Part shown: positions 52,909 to 61,589 of the stretch, in pieces
Layout of the letters: every line of letters begins with the position of its first letter
How positions within the stretch are numbered: the first letter of the stretch is position 1
From: Streptomyces pseudovenezuelae
GTDB taxonomy: Bacteria > Actinomycetota > Actinomycetes > Streptomycetales > Streptomycetaceae
DNA length: 64,000 nucleotides
Assembly: GCF_001513955.1 (NCBI RefSeq)
Contig: NZ_KQ948147.1
Coordinates: 708,757-772,756, forward strand
Direction of reading: 5' to 3'
Notes under the pieces: model-generated
What the model saw: the letters and a program-made list of their open reading frames with translations, nothing else
Told to the model about the DNA's origin: nothing
Databases searched by the model: none
Made by a program: the position numbers and the translations under genes

Positions 52909-55791
52909 ATGATGCAGCGCGGTGTTCGCAGCAGAAAGACTCTCCTGGAGCGGGAGAGCGAACTCGCCACCGTCGACGAGGCGTTGGGCGAGCTCACCGG
53001 GCTGCGCCCGGACGGTGCCGAACCGCACGGGCGCCCCCGCGGAGCGCTGCTCGCCGTCGCCGGCCGCCCTGGCATCGGCAAGACCACCCTGCTCACCGAG
53101 GTCCGCCGCCGCGCCGCCGCCCGGGGCTGCACCGTACTGGCCGCCCGCGGCGGCGACCAGGAGCAGCGCGTCGCCTTCCACGTCGCCCGGCAACTCCTCC
53201 AGCCGCAGTTCGCCGGCGCGGGCGAAGCCGATCTCCGTGCCCAACTGGGCAGTTGGTACGACATCGTCGGCCCCGCGCTCGGCCTGTGCGCCCCGACCGA
53301 CGGAGCACCGCCCGACCCGCAGGGCCTGCGCGACGGACTCGACTGGGTCCTCACCCATCTCGCCGTCCTGCGCGCCCCGATGGTGCTGGTCCTCGACGAC
53401 GCCCACTGGGCCGACCCCGAGTCCCTGGGCTGGCTGTCCGCGTTCGCACCCCGGGCCGAGGAACTCCCCGTGCTGGTCGTCGTCGCCTACCGGCCCGACG
53501 AACTCCCCGAGCACGCCGAGTCGTTCAGGGCCCTGCCCGGCCGGGCCGGCGGACGTCCGCTCGACCTGGAACCGCTCAGCGCCGTCGCCGTCGCCCGCCT
53601 CGTACGGGAGACGCTGGGCGCGCACGCCGACGACGCGTTCTGCCGGGAGTGCTGGGCCGTCACCGCGGGCAACCCCTTCGAGACGGTCGAACTGACCGCC
53701 AAGGTGCACGACCGCGGGGTCGCCCCCACCGAGGGCGCCGCCCACCTGCTCCGCGACCTCGCCGCCGCGGTCAAGGGCAGCGGCCTGGTCGCCCGCCTCG
53801 AACGCCTCGGCGCCTCGACCGTCCGCTTCGCCTGGGCCTGCGCGGTCCTCGGCACCGAGATCCATCCCCAGCTCGCCGCGGCCGTCGCCGGACTCGGCCA
53901 CGAGGAGGCCGCCGACGCCGCCGACGACCTGCGCGGCGCCCGCATCCTCACCGGCGTCGAATCCCTGGAGTTCGTCCACCCGCTCATCGCCACCGCCGTG
54001 TACCGGGCCATCCCGGCCGGCTTCCGCGTCGCGCTGCACGGCCAGGCCGCCTGGTGCGTCGTGGACGACGGGCGGGGCCCCGCCGCCGCGGCCCGCCACC
54101 TCCTGGAGACCCATCCCGACGGCGACCCCTGGGTCGTGCAGCAACTGCGCGCCGCCGCGGCCGAGACCCTGCGCTCCGGCGCCCCCGACGCGGCCCGCAG
54201 CTACCTCGCCCGCGCCCTGCGCGAACCCCCGCCCTTCGAGGACCGCGCCGCCGTCCTGTACGAACTGGGCAGCGCCTCCCTGCTCACCGAACCGGCCACC
54301 ACGGTCAACCACCTGCGCGCCGCCCTCGAAGAGCCCATCGCCGAACCCGACCTGCGCCACCACGTCGTCTACCGGCTCTCCCAGGTCCTCGCCCACAGCG
54401 ACCGCCTCGCCGAGGCCTCCGACACCCTGGCCCGCGAGATCGAGGTCACCGGCGACGCCCGCGTCAAGCTGCGCATGGTCGCCGAACAGTTCATGTGGGA
54501 CGCCTTCCGCGCCGACGAACCCGAACACCCCTCCCGCTCCCGCCGCATGGCCCGGCTCGCCGACCGGCTCACCGGCCGCGACCTGACCGAGCGGTACATC
54601 ATCGGCCTGCGTGCCTGGGACGCCGTCCTGCGCGGCGAACCCGCCCCGGTCGCCCTCCACCACGCCGAGCGCGCGCTGGCCGGCGGCCTCGGCTGGGCCG
54701 AGCCCGACCGCGGCTTCGAGGTCCCCGTCCTGGTCGCCCTCGCCTTCACCTACGCCGACCGGCCCGGTCGCACCGAGGAGCTCTTCTCCGCCGGGATCGC
54801 CGACTTCGAACGCCAGGGCTGGCGCGGCGCCCACCTCTCCTTCGCCTACACCCTCCTCGCCTACGTCCGCTTCCGTCGCGGCCGCCTCGCCGACGCCGAG
54901 GACTTCGTGCGCGCCGGGCTGCGGCTGGCCGAGCGCGTCGGTCCGGGCACCCCGGCCCACTGGTACGCCCTGGGCATCCTGATCGAGGTCCTGCTGGCGC
55001 GCGGCCGGGTCGAGGAGGCCGCGCAGATCGCCGAGGACTACTCCTTCGGCGCTCCCTATCCGGCCGCGGTGGTCTTCCCCGACGCCCAGACCGTGCGCGG
55101 CGAGCTGCTGCTGGCCCGCGGCCTGACCAGGGACGCGGCCGCCGAACTGACCGCCGCCGGCCGCCGCCTGGAACCGCGCGGTGTGCGCAACCCCGCGTGG
55201 TGCCCCTGGCAGCTGCACCTGGCCCGCGCCGAGAGCCACGACACCCCGGAGCGGGCGGTCGCCACGGCCCTCGAAGCGGTGCGACGGGCCCGGCAGTTCG
55301 GGGCCCCGTCCGCCGTGGGCCAGGCACTGCGACTGGCCGCCGAGGTCTCGGCGGGATCGGCCCGGGTGAAGCTCCTGGAGGAGTCGGTCACCCATCTGGA
55401 ACGCTCTCCGGCCGCGTACGAGCTCGCCTGCGCGCTGGTGGCGCTGGGCACGGAACTCCGTCGCGCCGGCCGCGCCCGGGAGGCGGCGGAGAACCTCTAC
55501 CGTGGCCTCGACACCGCCGTCCAGTGCGGCGCCGACGGCCTGATCGAGACCGCCCGCGACGAGCTGATCGCTGCGGGCCTGCGCCCACGCCGTCTGCACA
55601 GCACCGAGACGGACACGCTCACCGCACGCGAACGCACGGCGGCGGACCTGGCGGCGCGGGGGTGCACGGACGCGGAGATCGCGAAGGAACTGAACGCCGA
55701 CGACCAGACGGTGACCCGCCTGCTGTCGGCCGTCTGCCGCAAGCTGGGAACGGACAGCACCGGCCTGCGAACGGTGAGTGATCCGCCGTAG
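52909..55791 (+). CDS. LuxR-family regulator of the LAL type (AAA ATPase)
   Basis: A 960-residue LAL regulator. The Walker A site GRPGIGKTTLL is at about residues 52-62 and Walker B VLVLDDAHWAD at about 160. A long helical TPR-like middle follows, and the C-terminal LuxR helix-turn-helix is LTARERTAADLAARGCTDAE then VTRLLSAVCRKLG. LALs are ATP-switched activators, often of secondary-metabolite or sugar genes. Two ATGs in tandem (52909, 52912) follow a GGGGGG run. It is a single gene here and no target cluster adjoins it. Confidence 0.92.
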   Translation: MMQRGVRSRKTLLERESELATVDEALGELTGLRPDGAEPHGRPRGALLAVAGRPGIGKTTLLTEVRRRAAARGCTVLAARGGDQEQRVAFHVARQLLQPQFAGAGEADLRAQLGSWYDIVGPALGLCAPTDGAPPDPQGLRDGLDWVLTHLAVLRAPMVLVLDDAHWADPESLGWLSAFAPRAEELPVLVVVAYRPDELPEHAESFRALPGRAGGRPLDLEPLSAVAVARLVRETLGAHADDAFCRECWAVTAGNPFETVELTAKVHDRGVAPTEGAAHLLRDLAAAVKGSGLVARLERLGASTVRFAWACAVLGTEIHPQLAAAVAGLGHEEAADAADDLRGARILTGVESLEFVHPLIATAVYRAIPAGFRVALHGQAAWCVVDDGRGPAAAARHLLETHPDGDPWVVQQLRAAAAETLRSGAPDAARSYLARALREPPPFEDRAAVLYELGSASLLTEPATTVNHLRAALEEPIAEPDLRHHVVYRLSQVLAHSDRLAEASDTLAREIEVTGDARVKLRMVAEQFMWDAFRADEPEHPSRSRRMARLADRLTGRDLTERYIIGLRAWDAVLRGEPAPVALHHAERALAGGLGWAEPDRGFEVPVLVALAFTYADRPGRTEELFSAGIADFERQGWRGAHLSFAYTLLAYVRFRRGRLADAEDFVRAGLRLAERVGPGTPAHWYALGILIEVLLARGRVEEAAQIAEDYSFGAPYPAAVVFPDAQTVRGELLLARGLTRDAAAELTAAGRRLEPRGVRNPAWCPWQLHLARAESHDTPERAVATALEAVRRARQFGAPSAVGQALRLAAEVSAGSARVKLLEESVTHLERSPAAYELACALVALGTELRRAGRAREAAENLYRGLDTAVQCGADGLIETARDELIAAGLRPRRLHSTETDTLTARERTAADLAARGCTDAEIAKELNADDQTVTRLLSAVCRKLGTDSTGLRTVSDPP

Positions 55792-55868
55792 GGACGCGGG
55801 GAACCGCCCGGCCGGCCCGCACGCACCTGCACCCGCACGACCACGTGATGGCCCATTACCATGGGCGC

Positions 55869-56366
55869 ATGTCGTTCCTCCGCCGCCGCAGCGCAACCCC
55901 CGCCGGTCCAGACTTCGACGTGCTGGCCATGGACCCGGGCGACTGGCCCGGCAACCTCGGCGCGGGGCTCCTGCCCGCCCCCGACGGCACCTGCCAGGGC
56001 GTCTTCCTGCGCTACGACCTCTTCGGCGGCCGCGGCCCCGCGATGATCATCGGCAACCTCCCCGAGGGCTCGCCGGCCCGCGAGGTCCCCGAGGGCCAGG
56101 TCCCCTTCGAGGTGGCCCAGCTGCTGCTCGCGCTGGAGAACGACGAGGAGGTCACCGTCACCGACACCGAGGACGTGCCGGTGATGCAGGGCGACAACCT
56201 CCTGATCGTGCGCCGTCTCAAGCTCTCCGAGAGCCGGATCTCCTGTGTCCAGTTCGACCGCAGCGACAACGTTCTGGTGACCATCGCCGCCTGGGACCGC
56301 CCGATCACGGACGACCTGTACGCCCTCCTCAAGCCCCTGCCCGCGGAGCTCTTCCAGCAGGGCTGA
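55869..56366 (+). CDS. Conserved hypothetical protein
   Basis: A 165-residue acidic soluble protein starting MSFLRRRSATPAG. It contains DFDVLAMDPGDWPGNLGAGL, a central mixed alpha/beta part with IIGNLPEGSPAREVPEGQVP and a C-terminal LVTIAAWDRPITDDLYALL. No signal peptide, membrane helix or known motif. It seems to be a conserved Streptomyces protein of unknown role. It starts 77 bp after the LuxR gene and ends at a bidirectional hairpin. Confidence 0.65.
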   Translation: MSFLRRRSATPAGPDFDVLAMDPGDWPGNLGAGLLPAPDGTCQGVFLRYDLFGGRGPAMIIGNLPEGSPAREVPEGQVPFEVAQLLLALENDEEVTVTDTEDVPVMQGDNLLIVRRLKLSESRISCVQFDRSDNVLVTIAAWDRPITDDLYALLKPLPAELFQQG

Positions 56367-56394
56367 CCCTCACCGGCAGCTTTGCACCGCACCC

Positions 56395-56426
56395 GGAAGG
56401 CCATGTCCCAAGACTCATGGCCTTCC
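56395..56426. terminator. Bidirectional terminator between convergent genes
   Basis: GGAAGGCCATG (56395-56405) and CATGGCCTTCC (56416-56426) are perfect 11-bp arms around a 10-base loop, between genes ending at 56366 (plus) and 56443 (minus). Confidence 0.8.
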
Positions 56427-56442
56427 GAGCCGCCCGCGTCCG

Positions 56443-58398
56443 TCAGCGCCGAACGGACGGCTTCACATCGACGTCGGCCGCCCGCACGAACGCCACCCGG
56501 TGGCCGTACTGGATCTCGTAGTACCGGTCCTTTCCGACCACGACCTTGTGCGAGTCCGTCGTGAAGGTGACCGCGTAGTAGTACTCACCGGGCACCCGGT
56601 CACCGATCACGTACGTCTGGCCCTCCGGCACCTTGTACGGCAGGGGCGACACCGCCTGCGCGGGAACGCCCGCCGGATAGGCGGAGGCCTCGGGGTAGGC
56701 GCGGCCGTACACCGGGACGCTGCCGAGGCCCTTCTTCGGTGTCACCACGAGGCCGGCCGCGTTCACCGCGGTCGGGCTGCTCGCGGGGTTCCTGAACCAG
56801 GCCTTCTGGCCCAGGTACCAGATCGCCGTCCAGTCGCCGTCCCGGCCGGCGACCGCGTACTGCTGGCCGGTGGAGACCCGTGAGGACAGGTCGTTGACGT
56901 CGATCGTCGGCGCCCTGCCGCCCAGACCGATGTCCGTGACGAGGGCGGAGCTCTCGTCGGGCGCCGAGTAGAGCCGCACCTCGCTCGAACCGTGGGACGC
57001 GCAGGGCTGGCCCTTGGTGACACAGCCCGTGTACTGCGGCCGGTTGGTGGCGTAGTCGGGCCGGATCGTCACCAGGCCGCCGTGCTGGGGGGCGGTGGTC
57101 CTGAACGGGTGGCCCAGCAGCTCGAAGTAGTGCCGCCAGTCCCAGTACGGGCCGGGGTCGGTGTGCATGCCCGCGACGGTCGAGGTCGTCGGTCCCGGCA
57201 CGTTTTCGTGGCCGAGGATGTGCTGCCGGTCCAGCGGGATGCCGTACTTCACGGAGAGGTACTTCACCAGCCGCGCCGAGGACCGGTACATCGCCTCCGT
57301 GTACCAGGCGTCCGGATTCGCCAGGAAGCCCTCGTGCTCCAGACCGATCGACTTGGCGTTGATGTACCAGTTGCCCGCGTGCCAGGCCACGTCCTTCGCC
57401 TTCACATGCTGGGCGATGTGACCGTCGGTCGAGCGCAGGGTGTAGTTCCACGACACATAGGTGGGGTCCTGCACCAGGTTGAGGACCCCCTCCCAGGAGC
57501 CCTCCGTGTCATGGATGACGATGTACTTGATGCTCTGCGAGGCCGGCCGGTCGCCCAGGTCGTGGTTGCCGTAGTCGTTGTCCCCGAACTCCTCGTACGG
57601 CGCCGGGATCCACTCGCAGGACACCGTCCGCGGGCACTCGGTGTCACCCGCGTCCGGCTTCCTCAGACCCGCCCGGGCCAGCTGCGCGGTGTCCGGGGCG
57701 AGCTTCGGCCGGCCCGCCAGGGCGATCCGCTGGCCGGCGTCGGTGGTCCGTTCCCCGCCGGTGCGCAGCACGTCGAAGACATCGTTCGCGTACGCCGCCG
57801 CGGTGGCGCTGTCGTCCGCGCCGGAGAAGCGGGCCACCGCGCCGTACCACTCCGCGGGGTCCTGGCTCAGCGGCTCACCCAGGTCCCGCTGGGCGGCGGC
57901 CAGCAGCGCGGCGCCGCCGGCGACGTTCGCCGCGGGGTCGGTGCGCAGGTCCTGCTTGCTCAGGCCGGTCAGCTCGGCGGCCTTCGGAAGGGTTTCCAGG
58001 CGGGCGGGCAGGTCGGCGGGTACCGGGATCCTCGCGTCGGGCAGCAGAGCGGCGCGGGCGCTGTCGCCGCGCGCGTCCTCCGTGCCCTCACTGTGGTGCG
58101 GCGCCGAGGCGAGCGCGGTCCGGGCGTCGGTCAGGTGCATCGGGCCGTAGCCCCCGGTCACGCTCGGCGCGCCGGCGTGCGTGTCCCAGCGGGACTGGAG
58201 ATACGAGACGCTCAGCAGGACACTCTGCGGCACGTGGTACTCGGCGGCCGCCGTGGCGAAGGCCCGCTGGAGACCGGCGGAGGCGTCTTCGGCCGAGGAC
58301 GGGGCCGCGCCGAGCAGGGGCAGCAGCAGGGCGGTGCCGGCCAGCGTGCCGACCACCCGCCGGGTGGCTCTGTTGGGGTCGGTGGCGGATCCTCGCAA
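56443..58398 (-). CDS. Secreted N-acetylmuramoyl-L-alanine amidase
   Basis: A 651-residue exported protein. The signal peptide is RVVGTLAGTALLLPLLGAAPSSA. An N-terminal helical part of about 200 residues resembles lysozyme-like or scaffold helices (SVLLSVSYLQSRWDTHAG). The amidase_2 domain (about 250-420) has zinc ligands in KYIVIHDTEGSW, DVAWHAGNWYINAKSIGLEH and HTDPGPYWDW. The C-terminus contains an SH3-like region (YAVAGRDGDWTAIWYLGQKAW). It cleaves the bond between MurNAc and the stem peptide. The start is a TTG at 58398 behind TGGAGGCTGCA; no ATG or GTG fits better. A sigma-70-like promoter lies 50 bp upstream. Confidence 0.88.
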   Translation of the reverse strand: MRGSATDPNRATRRVVGTLAGTALLLPLLGAAPSSAEDASAGLQRAFATAAAEYHVPQSVLLSVSYLQSRWDTHAGAPSVTGGYGPMHLTDARTALASAPHHSEGTEDARGDSARAALLPDARIPVPADLPARLETLPKAAELTGLSKQDLRTDPAANVAGGAALLAAAQRDLGEPLSQDPAEWYGAVARFSGADDSATAAAYANDVFDVLRTGGERTTDAGQRIALAGRPKLAPDTAQLARAGLRKPDAGDTECPRTVSCEWIPAPYEEFGDNDYGNHDLGDRPASQSIKYIVIHDTEGSWEGVLNLVQDPTYVSWNYTLRSTDGHIAQHVKAKDVAWHAGNWYINAKSIGLEHEGFLANPDAWYTEAMYRSSARLVKYLSVKYGIPLDRQHILGHENVPGPTTSTVAGMHTDPGPYWDWRHYFELLGHPFRTTAPQHGGLVTIRPDYATNRPQYTGCVTKGQPCASHGSSEVRLYSAPDESSALVTDIGLGGRAPTIDVNDLSSRVSTGQQYAVAGRDGDWTAIWYLGQKAWFRNPASSPTAVNAAGLVVTPKKGLGSVPVYGRAYPEASAYPAGVPAQAVSPLPYKVPEGQTYVIGDRVPGEYYYAVTFTTDSHKVVVGKDRYYEIQYGHRVAFVRAADVDVKPSVRR

Positions 58399-58454
58399 TG
58401 CAGCCTCCAGGGACGATCGAGCGCGATGAGCCGAGCGTGGCCGGACGTGCGTCA

Positions 58455-58483
58455 GTGCTACCGGCTTGTCGACGATCCGTCAA
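58455..58483 (-). promoter_or_regulatory. HrdB-type promoter of the amidase gene
   Basis: On the minus strand TTGACG (58483-58478) and TAGCAC (58460-58455) are 17 bp apart. Transcription would begin near 58448 and give a 50-base leader to the TTG start. Confidence 0.55.
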
Positions 58484-58633
58484 TCATGCCCACAGGCAGG
58501 AGAATTCCCATGTCAATGAGGGGGCGCGGGAGTTTCGTGGCGCGAGCCCGCGGGCCTGCGGAGCGTCAGTGGCGTACACCAATGACCGGCGCCCCGAAGG
58601 CCCCCACGACGCCACGGCCTGATGACATACGAA

Positions 58634-58674
58634 GGTCCGCGGCACGCCGCTCCACAGGGCGCGCCGCGGACCTC
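58634..58674 (-). terminator. Terminator after the APH-family gene
   Basis: AGGTCCGCGGC (58634-58644) pairs exactly with GCCGCGGACCT (58664-58674), 9 bp past the stop of the minus-strand phosphotransferase gene. It separates that gene from the amidase promoter. Confidence 0.75.
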
Positions 58675-58682
58675 CGTCCCCT

Positions 58683-59819
58683 TCAGCGAGTACCGACCGC
58701 CGCGCGTACGGCCCGGCGGGCCAGCTGGCAGTCGTCGTGCAGCCGCCTCAGCAGCAGCCGCTGTTCCTCGCCGGACGGCGCAGCACCAGGGTGGGCCGCG
58801 CCCGGTGCCGCCGGGGTCGAGTCGTGCATCGAACGCTGCACGGCCGTCTCGTAGGTACGGATCTCACGGGTCAGCACCAGCATCAGGTTCACCAGGAAGG
58901 CGTCCCGTGAGGCCGGGCCCGCCGACTGCGCGATCTGGCTGATCTGACGGCGCGCCACCGGGGCGTCACCGAGGACCGCCCACAGCGTCGCCAGGTCGTA
59001 GCCCGGCAGGTACCAGCCCGCGTGCTCCCAGTCCACCAGCACTGGACCGGCCGGTGAGAGGAGGATGTTCGAGAGCAGTGCGTCGCCGTGGCAGAACTGG
59101 CCCATGCCCTGCCGGCCCGCCGAGTGCGCGATGCCGTGCAGCAGCTTCTGGAGGTCGCCCAGGTCCCGGTCGGTCAGCAGCCCCAGCTCGTGGTAGCGGG
59201 AGATGCGGGCCGCGTAGTCGAGCGGGGCGTCGAAGGTGCCCGCCGGTGGCCGCCAGGCGTTGAGCCGGCAGACCGCGCCGAGCGCCGCCCTGATGTCCGC
59301 GCGGGGCGGGGCCTCCGCGGGATGCCGGTGCAGCGCCGCCACCCGCCCGGGCATCCGCTCGATGACCAGGGTGCAGTTGTCCGGGTCCGCCGCGATCAGC
59401 CGCGGCACGCGCACCGGAGGCCGGTGCCGGACGAACGAACGGTAGGCGGCTATTTCGTGCCGGATCCGCTCGGCCCATACCGGGGAGTGGTCGAGTAAAC
59501 ACTTGGCGACGGCCGTGCTGCGTCCCGTCGTACCGACCAGGAGCACGGAGCGTCCGCTGCGGCGCAGCACCTGCACCGGGGCGAACTCCGGGCAGATCCG
59601 GTGCACCGACGCGATCGCCGTGCGCAGCTGGGCGCCCTGGGGGCCGGACAAGTCGAGTCTCCCGCTGAGCGGTTGGGTGCCGAGCCCCGGAACGCGCCGT
59701 GCCCTGCCCGCACCCGGTACGGGGGCCGTCGGCCGCGCGGGGTCGAGGTAGGGGCCACCGCCCGGGCGGAGATGCGGCGACCGGGGCGGGGCGGACACGG
59801 AGGACGATGCTGCGTACAT
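58683..59819 (-). CDS. Aminoglycoside-phosphotransferase-family kinase
   Basis: A 378-residue protein of the APH/choline-kinase superfamily. The nucleotide-binding [19 protein letters not shown] region, EIAAYRSF, the catalytic [15 protein letters not shown] (Asp of the Brenner motif) and metal-binding [20 protein letters not shown] are all present. The first 50 or so residues are Pro/Arg-rich and probably disordered. Substrates of this family range from antibiotics to metabolites; nothing identifies one here. The ATG at 59819 was kept because no better start occurs before the conserved part. It is divergent from the NsdA-like gene. Confidence 0.85.
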   Translation of the reverse strand: MYAASSSVSAPPRSPHLRPGGGPYLDPARPTAPVPGAGRARRVPGLGTQPLSGRLDLSGPQGAQLRTAIASVHRICPEFAPVQVLRRSGRSVLLVGTTGRSTAVAKCLLDHSPVWAERIRHEIAAYRSFVRHRPPVRVPRLIAADPDNCTLVIERMPGRVAALHRHPAEAPPRADIRAALGAVCRLNAWRPPAGTFDAPLDYAARISRYHELGLLTDRDLGDLQKLLHGIAHSAGRQGMGQFCHGDALLSNILLSPAGPVLVDWEHAGWYLPGYDLATLWAVLGDAPVARRQISQIAQSAGPASRDAFLVNLMLVLTREIRTYETAVQRSMHDSTPAAPGAAHPGAAPSGEEQRLLLRRLHDDCQLARRAVRAAVGTR

Positions 59820-59955
59820 GGGCGAGACAGATCCCTTCGTGTGCCTGCTGTGCCTGGAGAAGCAGTGCGCCGCCCGACCCGGATCACCGGGTGCACCCTG
59901 GGGAATGTCCCTGTGCGGTCCGGGTCGGGGTGGCGCGTTCCTACCTCACCGCATA

Positions 59956-60003
59956 TGCCACGTGGCACACCATCTGGCGAACCCTGGCGAACCCTGGCGA
60001 ATA
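59956..60003 (+). promoter_or_regulatory. Palindrome and three 10-bp iterons upstream of the NsdA-like gene
   Basis: TGCCACGTGGCA (59956-59967) is a perfect palindrome. Six bases on, CTGGCGAACC occurs at 59974-59983 and 59984-59993 and as CTGGCGAATA at 59994-60003. Units one helical turn apart would put three bound proteins on one DNA face, just upstream of the gene at 60063. Confidence 0.6.
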
Positions 60004-60062
60004 GTCCCGGAGCAACTGACGCGGGGCTACTGTCAACTCAGCCGAGAACCTGGGGGCTTGAC

Positions 60063-61556
60063 GTGAGCGGACAACCCAACGCCCGACTTTCGGACCTGTT
60101 CGGCCTGGCCGGCTGGTCCAAGGGTGAACTCGCGAGGCTGGTCAACCGGCAGGCGGCGGCCATGGGCCATCCCCAGCTGTCGACCGACACCTCCCGGGTG
60201 CGGCGCTGGATCGACATGGGAGAAATCCCGCGCGATCCCGTGCCGCGGGTGCTGGCGGCTCTGTTCACCGAGCGTCTCGGCCGTGTCGTGACCATCGAGG
60301 ACCTCGGTCTGGTCCGGCACGGGCGTACGGGGAAACGGCAGGGCGACGGGAGTGCGGAACATCCCGACGGCATGCCGTGGGCGCCCGACCGAACCGCTGC
60401 GGTCCTCACCGAATTCACGGGAATGGACCTCATGCTCAACCGACGCGGCTTGGTGGGTGCGGGTGCCGCGCTCACCGCGGGATCCGTACTCAGCAGCGCC
60501 ATGCACGACTGGCTGCACACCGATCCGGCCCTCACCGCCGATGCCCCCCAGTTCGACGACCCCCTGCACGCCGACCCCGCTGGGTTCGACCGTTACGAGG
60601 CCGCCCCCATCGGGTCGCAGGAGATCGAGGAGCTGGAGCGCTCGGTCGAGGTGTTCCGGGCCTGGGACGCGGCCCGCGGGGGCGGGCTGCAGCGCAAGGC
60701 GGTGGTGGGCCAGCTCAACGAGGTGGGCGGCATGCTCGCCTACCGTCACCCCGACCATCTCCAGCGGCGCCTGTGGGGCGTCGCCGCCAACCTGGCCGTC
60801 CTCGCGGGCTGGATGTCGCACGACGTCGGCCTCGAACCCACCGCCCAGAAGTACTTCGTGATCGCCGCCCATGCCGCGCGCGAGGGCGGTGACCGGCCCC
60901 GTGCCGGCGAGGCGCTCTCCCGGGCGGCCCGTCAGATGGTGCACCTGGGCCGGCCCGACGACGCGCTCGACCTGATGAAGCTCGCCCGGTCCGGCTCGGG
61001 CGAGCAGGTGCTGCCCCGCACCCGGGCGATGCTCTACACCATCGAGGCCTGGGCGCAGGCGTCCATGGGCAAGGGCCAGGCGATGCGCCGCACCCTCGGT
61101 CAGGCGGAGGACCTCTTCGTCTCCGACAAGAGCGACGTGCCGCCGCCGAGCTGGATGCAGACCTTCAAGGAGGAGGACCTGTACGGCATGCAGGCCCTGG
61201 CCTACCGCACCCTGGCGGAGCACGAGCCGGGCGCGGCCGCGCACGCCCAGCACTACGCGGAGAAGGCCCTCGCGCTGCGGGTCGACGGACGGCAGCGGTC
61301 GAAGATCTTCGACTTCCTGTCGATGGCCTCGGCCTGCTTCATCGCCGACGACCCCGAACAGGCGGACCGCTACGCGCGGTTGGCGCTGGTCTCGATGGGC
61401 TCCAACTCCTCCCACCGCACCTGGGACCGGCTGCGCCAGATGTACCGGCTCACCGCCGAGTACTCCAGCTACCCGAAGATCAACGAACTGCGCGAGGAGA
61501 TCAGGCTGGCACTGCCGAAGCCGAAGGGAAGGGGTGGCAACAGCACACGGGCCTGA
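60063..61556 (+). CDS. NsdA-like developmental/antibiotic regulator
   Basis: A 497-residue protein. The N-terminus ARLSDLFGLAGWSKGELARL and DTSRVRRWIDMGEIPRDPVP form an XRE-like DNA-binding part. About residues 180-480 are TPR-like helical repeats (RAGEALSRAARQMVHLG; DALDLMKLARSG; AMLYTIEAWAQASMGKG). This layout and sequence style match NsdA of S. coelicolor, a negative regulator of sporulation and antibiotic production; several paralogues exist, so orthology is not certain. The GTG at 60063 was chosen with CCTGGGGG upstream. It lies behind the iteron-containing promoter. Confidence 0.7.
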   Translation: MSGQPNARLSDLFGLAGWSKGELARLVNRQAAAMGHPQLSTDTSRVRRWIDMGEIPRDPVPRVLAALFTERLGRVVTIEDLGLVRHGRTGKRQGDGSAEHPDGMPWAPDRTAAVLTEFTGMDLMLNRRGLVGAGAALTAGSVLSSAMHDWLHTDPALTADAPQFDDPLHADPAGFDRYEAAPIGSQEIEELERSVEVFRAWDAARGGGLQRKAVVGQLNEVGGMLAYRHPDHLQRRLWGVAANLAVLAGWMSHDVGLEPTAQKYFVIAAHAAREGGDRPRAGEALSRAARQMVHLGRPDDALDLMKLARSGSGEQVLPRTRAMLYTIEAWAQASMGKGQAMRRTLGQAEDLFVSDKSDVPPPSWMQTFKEEDLYGMQALAYRTLAEHEPGAAAHAQHYAEKALALRVDGRQRSKIFDFLSMASACFIADDPEQADRYARLALVSMGSNSSHRTWDRLRQMYRLTAEYSSYPKINELREEIRLALPKPKGRGGNSTRA

Positions 61557-61589
61557 GCCGGTCCGGATGAACGTGCCGGCACGAGTTGG

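Noticed and set aside
52732-55896. A 1054-codon open frame on the strand opposite the LuxR-LAL gene, and similar long frames opposite fadH, the FadE/MpaB pair and the antiporter
   Set aside because: Such frames arise from high third-position GC on the real strand. They have no ribosome-binding site, biased composition (Gly/Arg/Val-rich) and no recognisable domain.
58500-58625. Small ORF in the amidase/phosphotransferase gap
   Set aside because: No ribosome-binding site or codon bias; the region holds the amidase promoter and a terminator.
58683-59819. Antibiotic-resistance gene (aminoglycoside phosphotransferase)
   Set aside because: Only the general kinase motifs are present. The family is broad and the Pro/Arg-rich N-terminus is unlike characterised resistance enzymes, so no drug is claimed.
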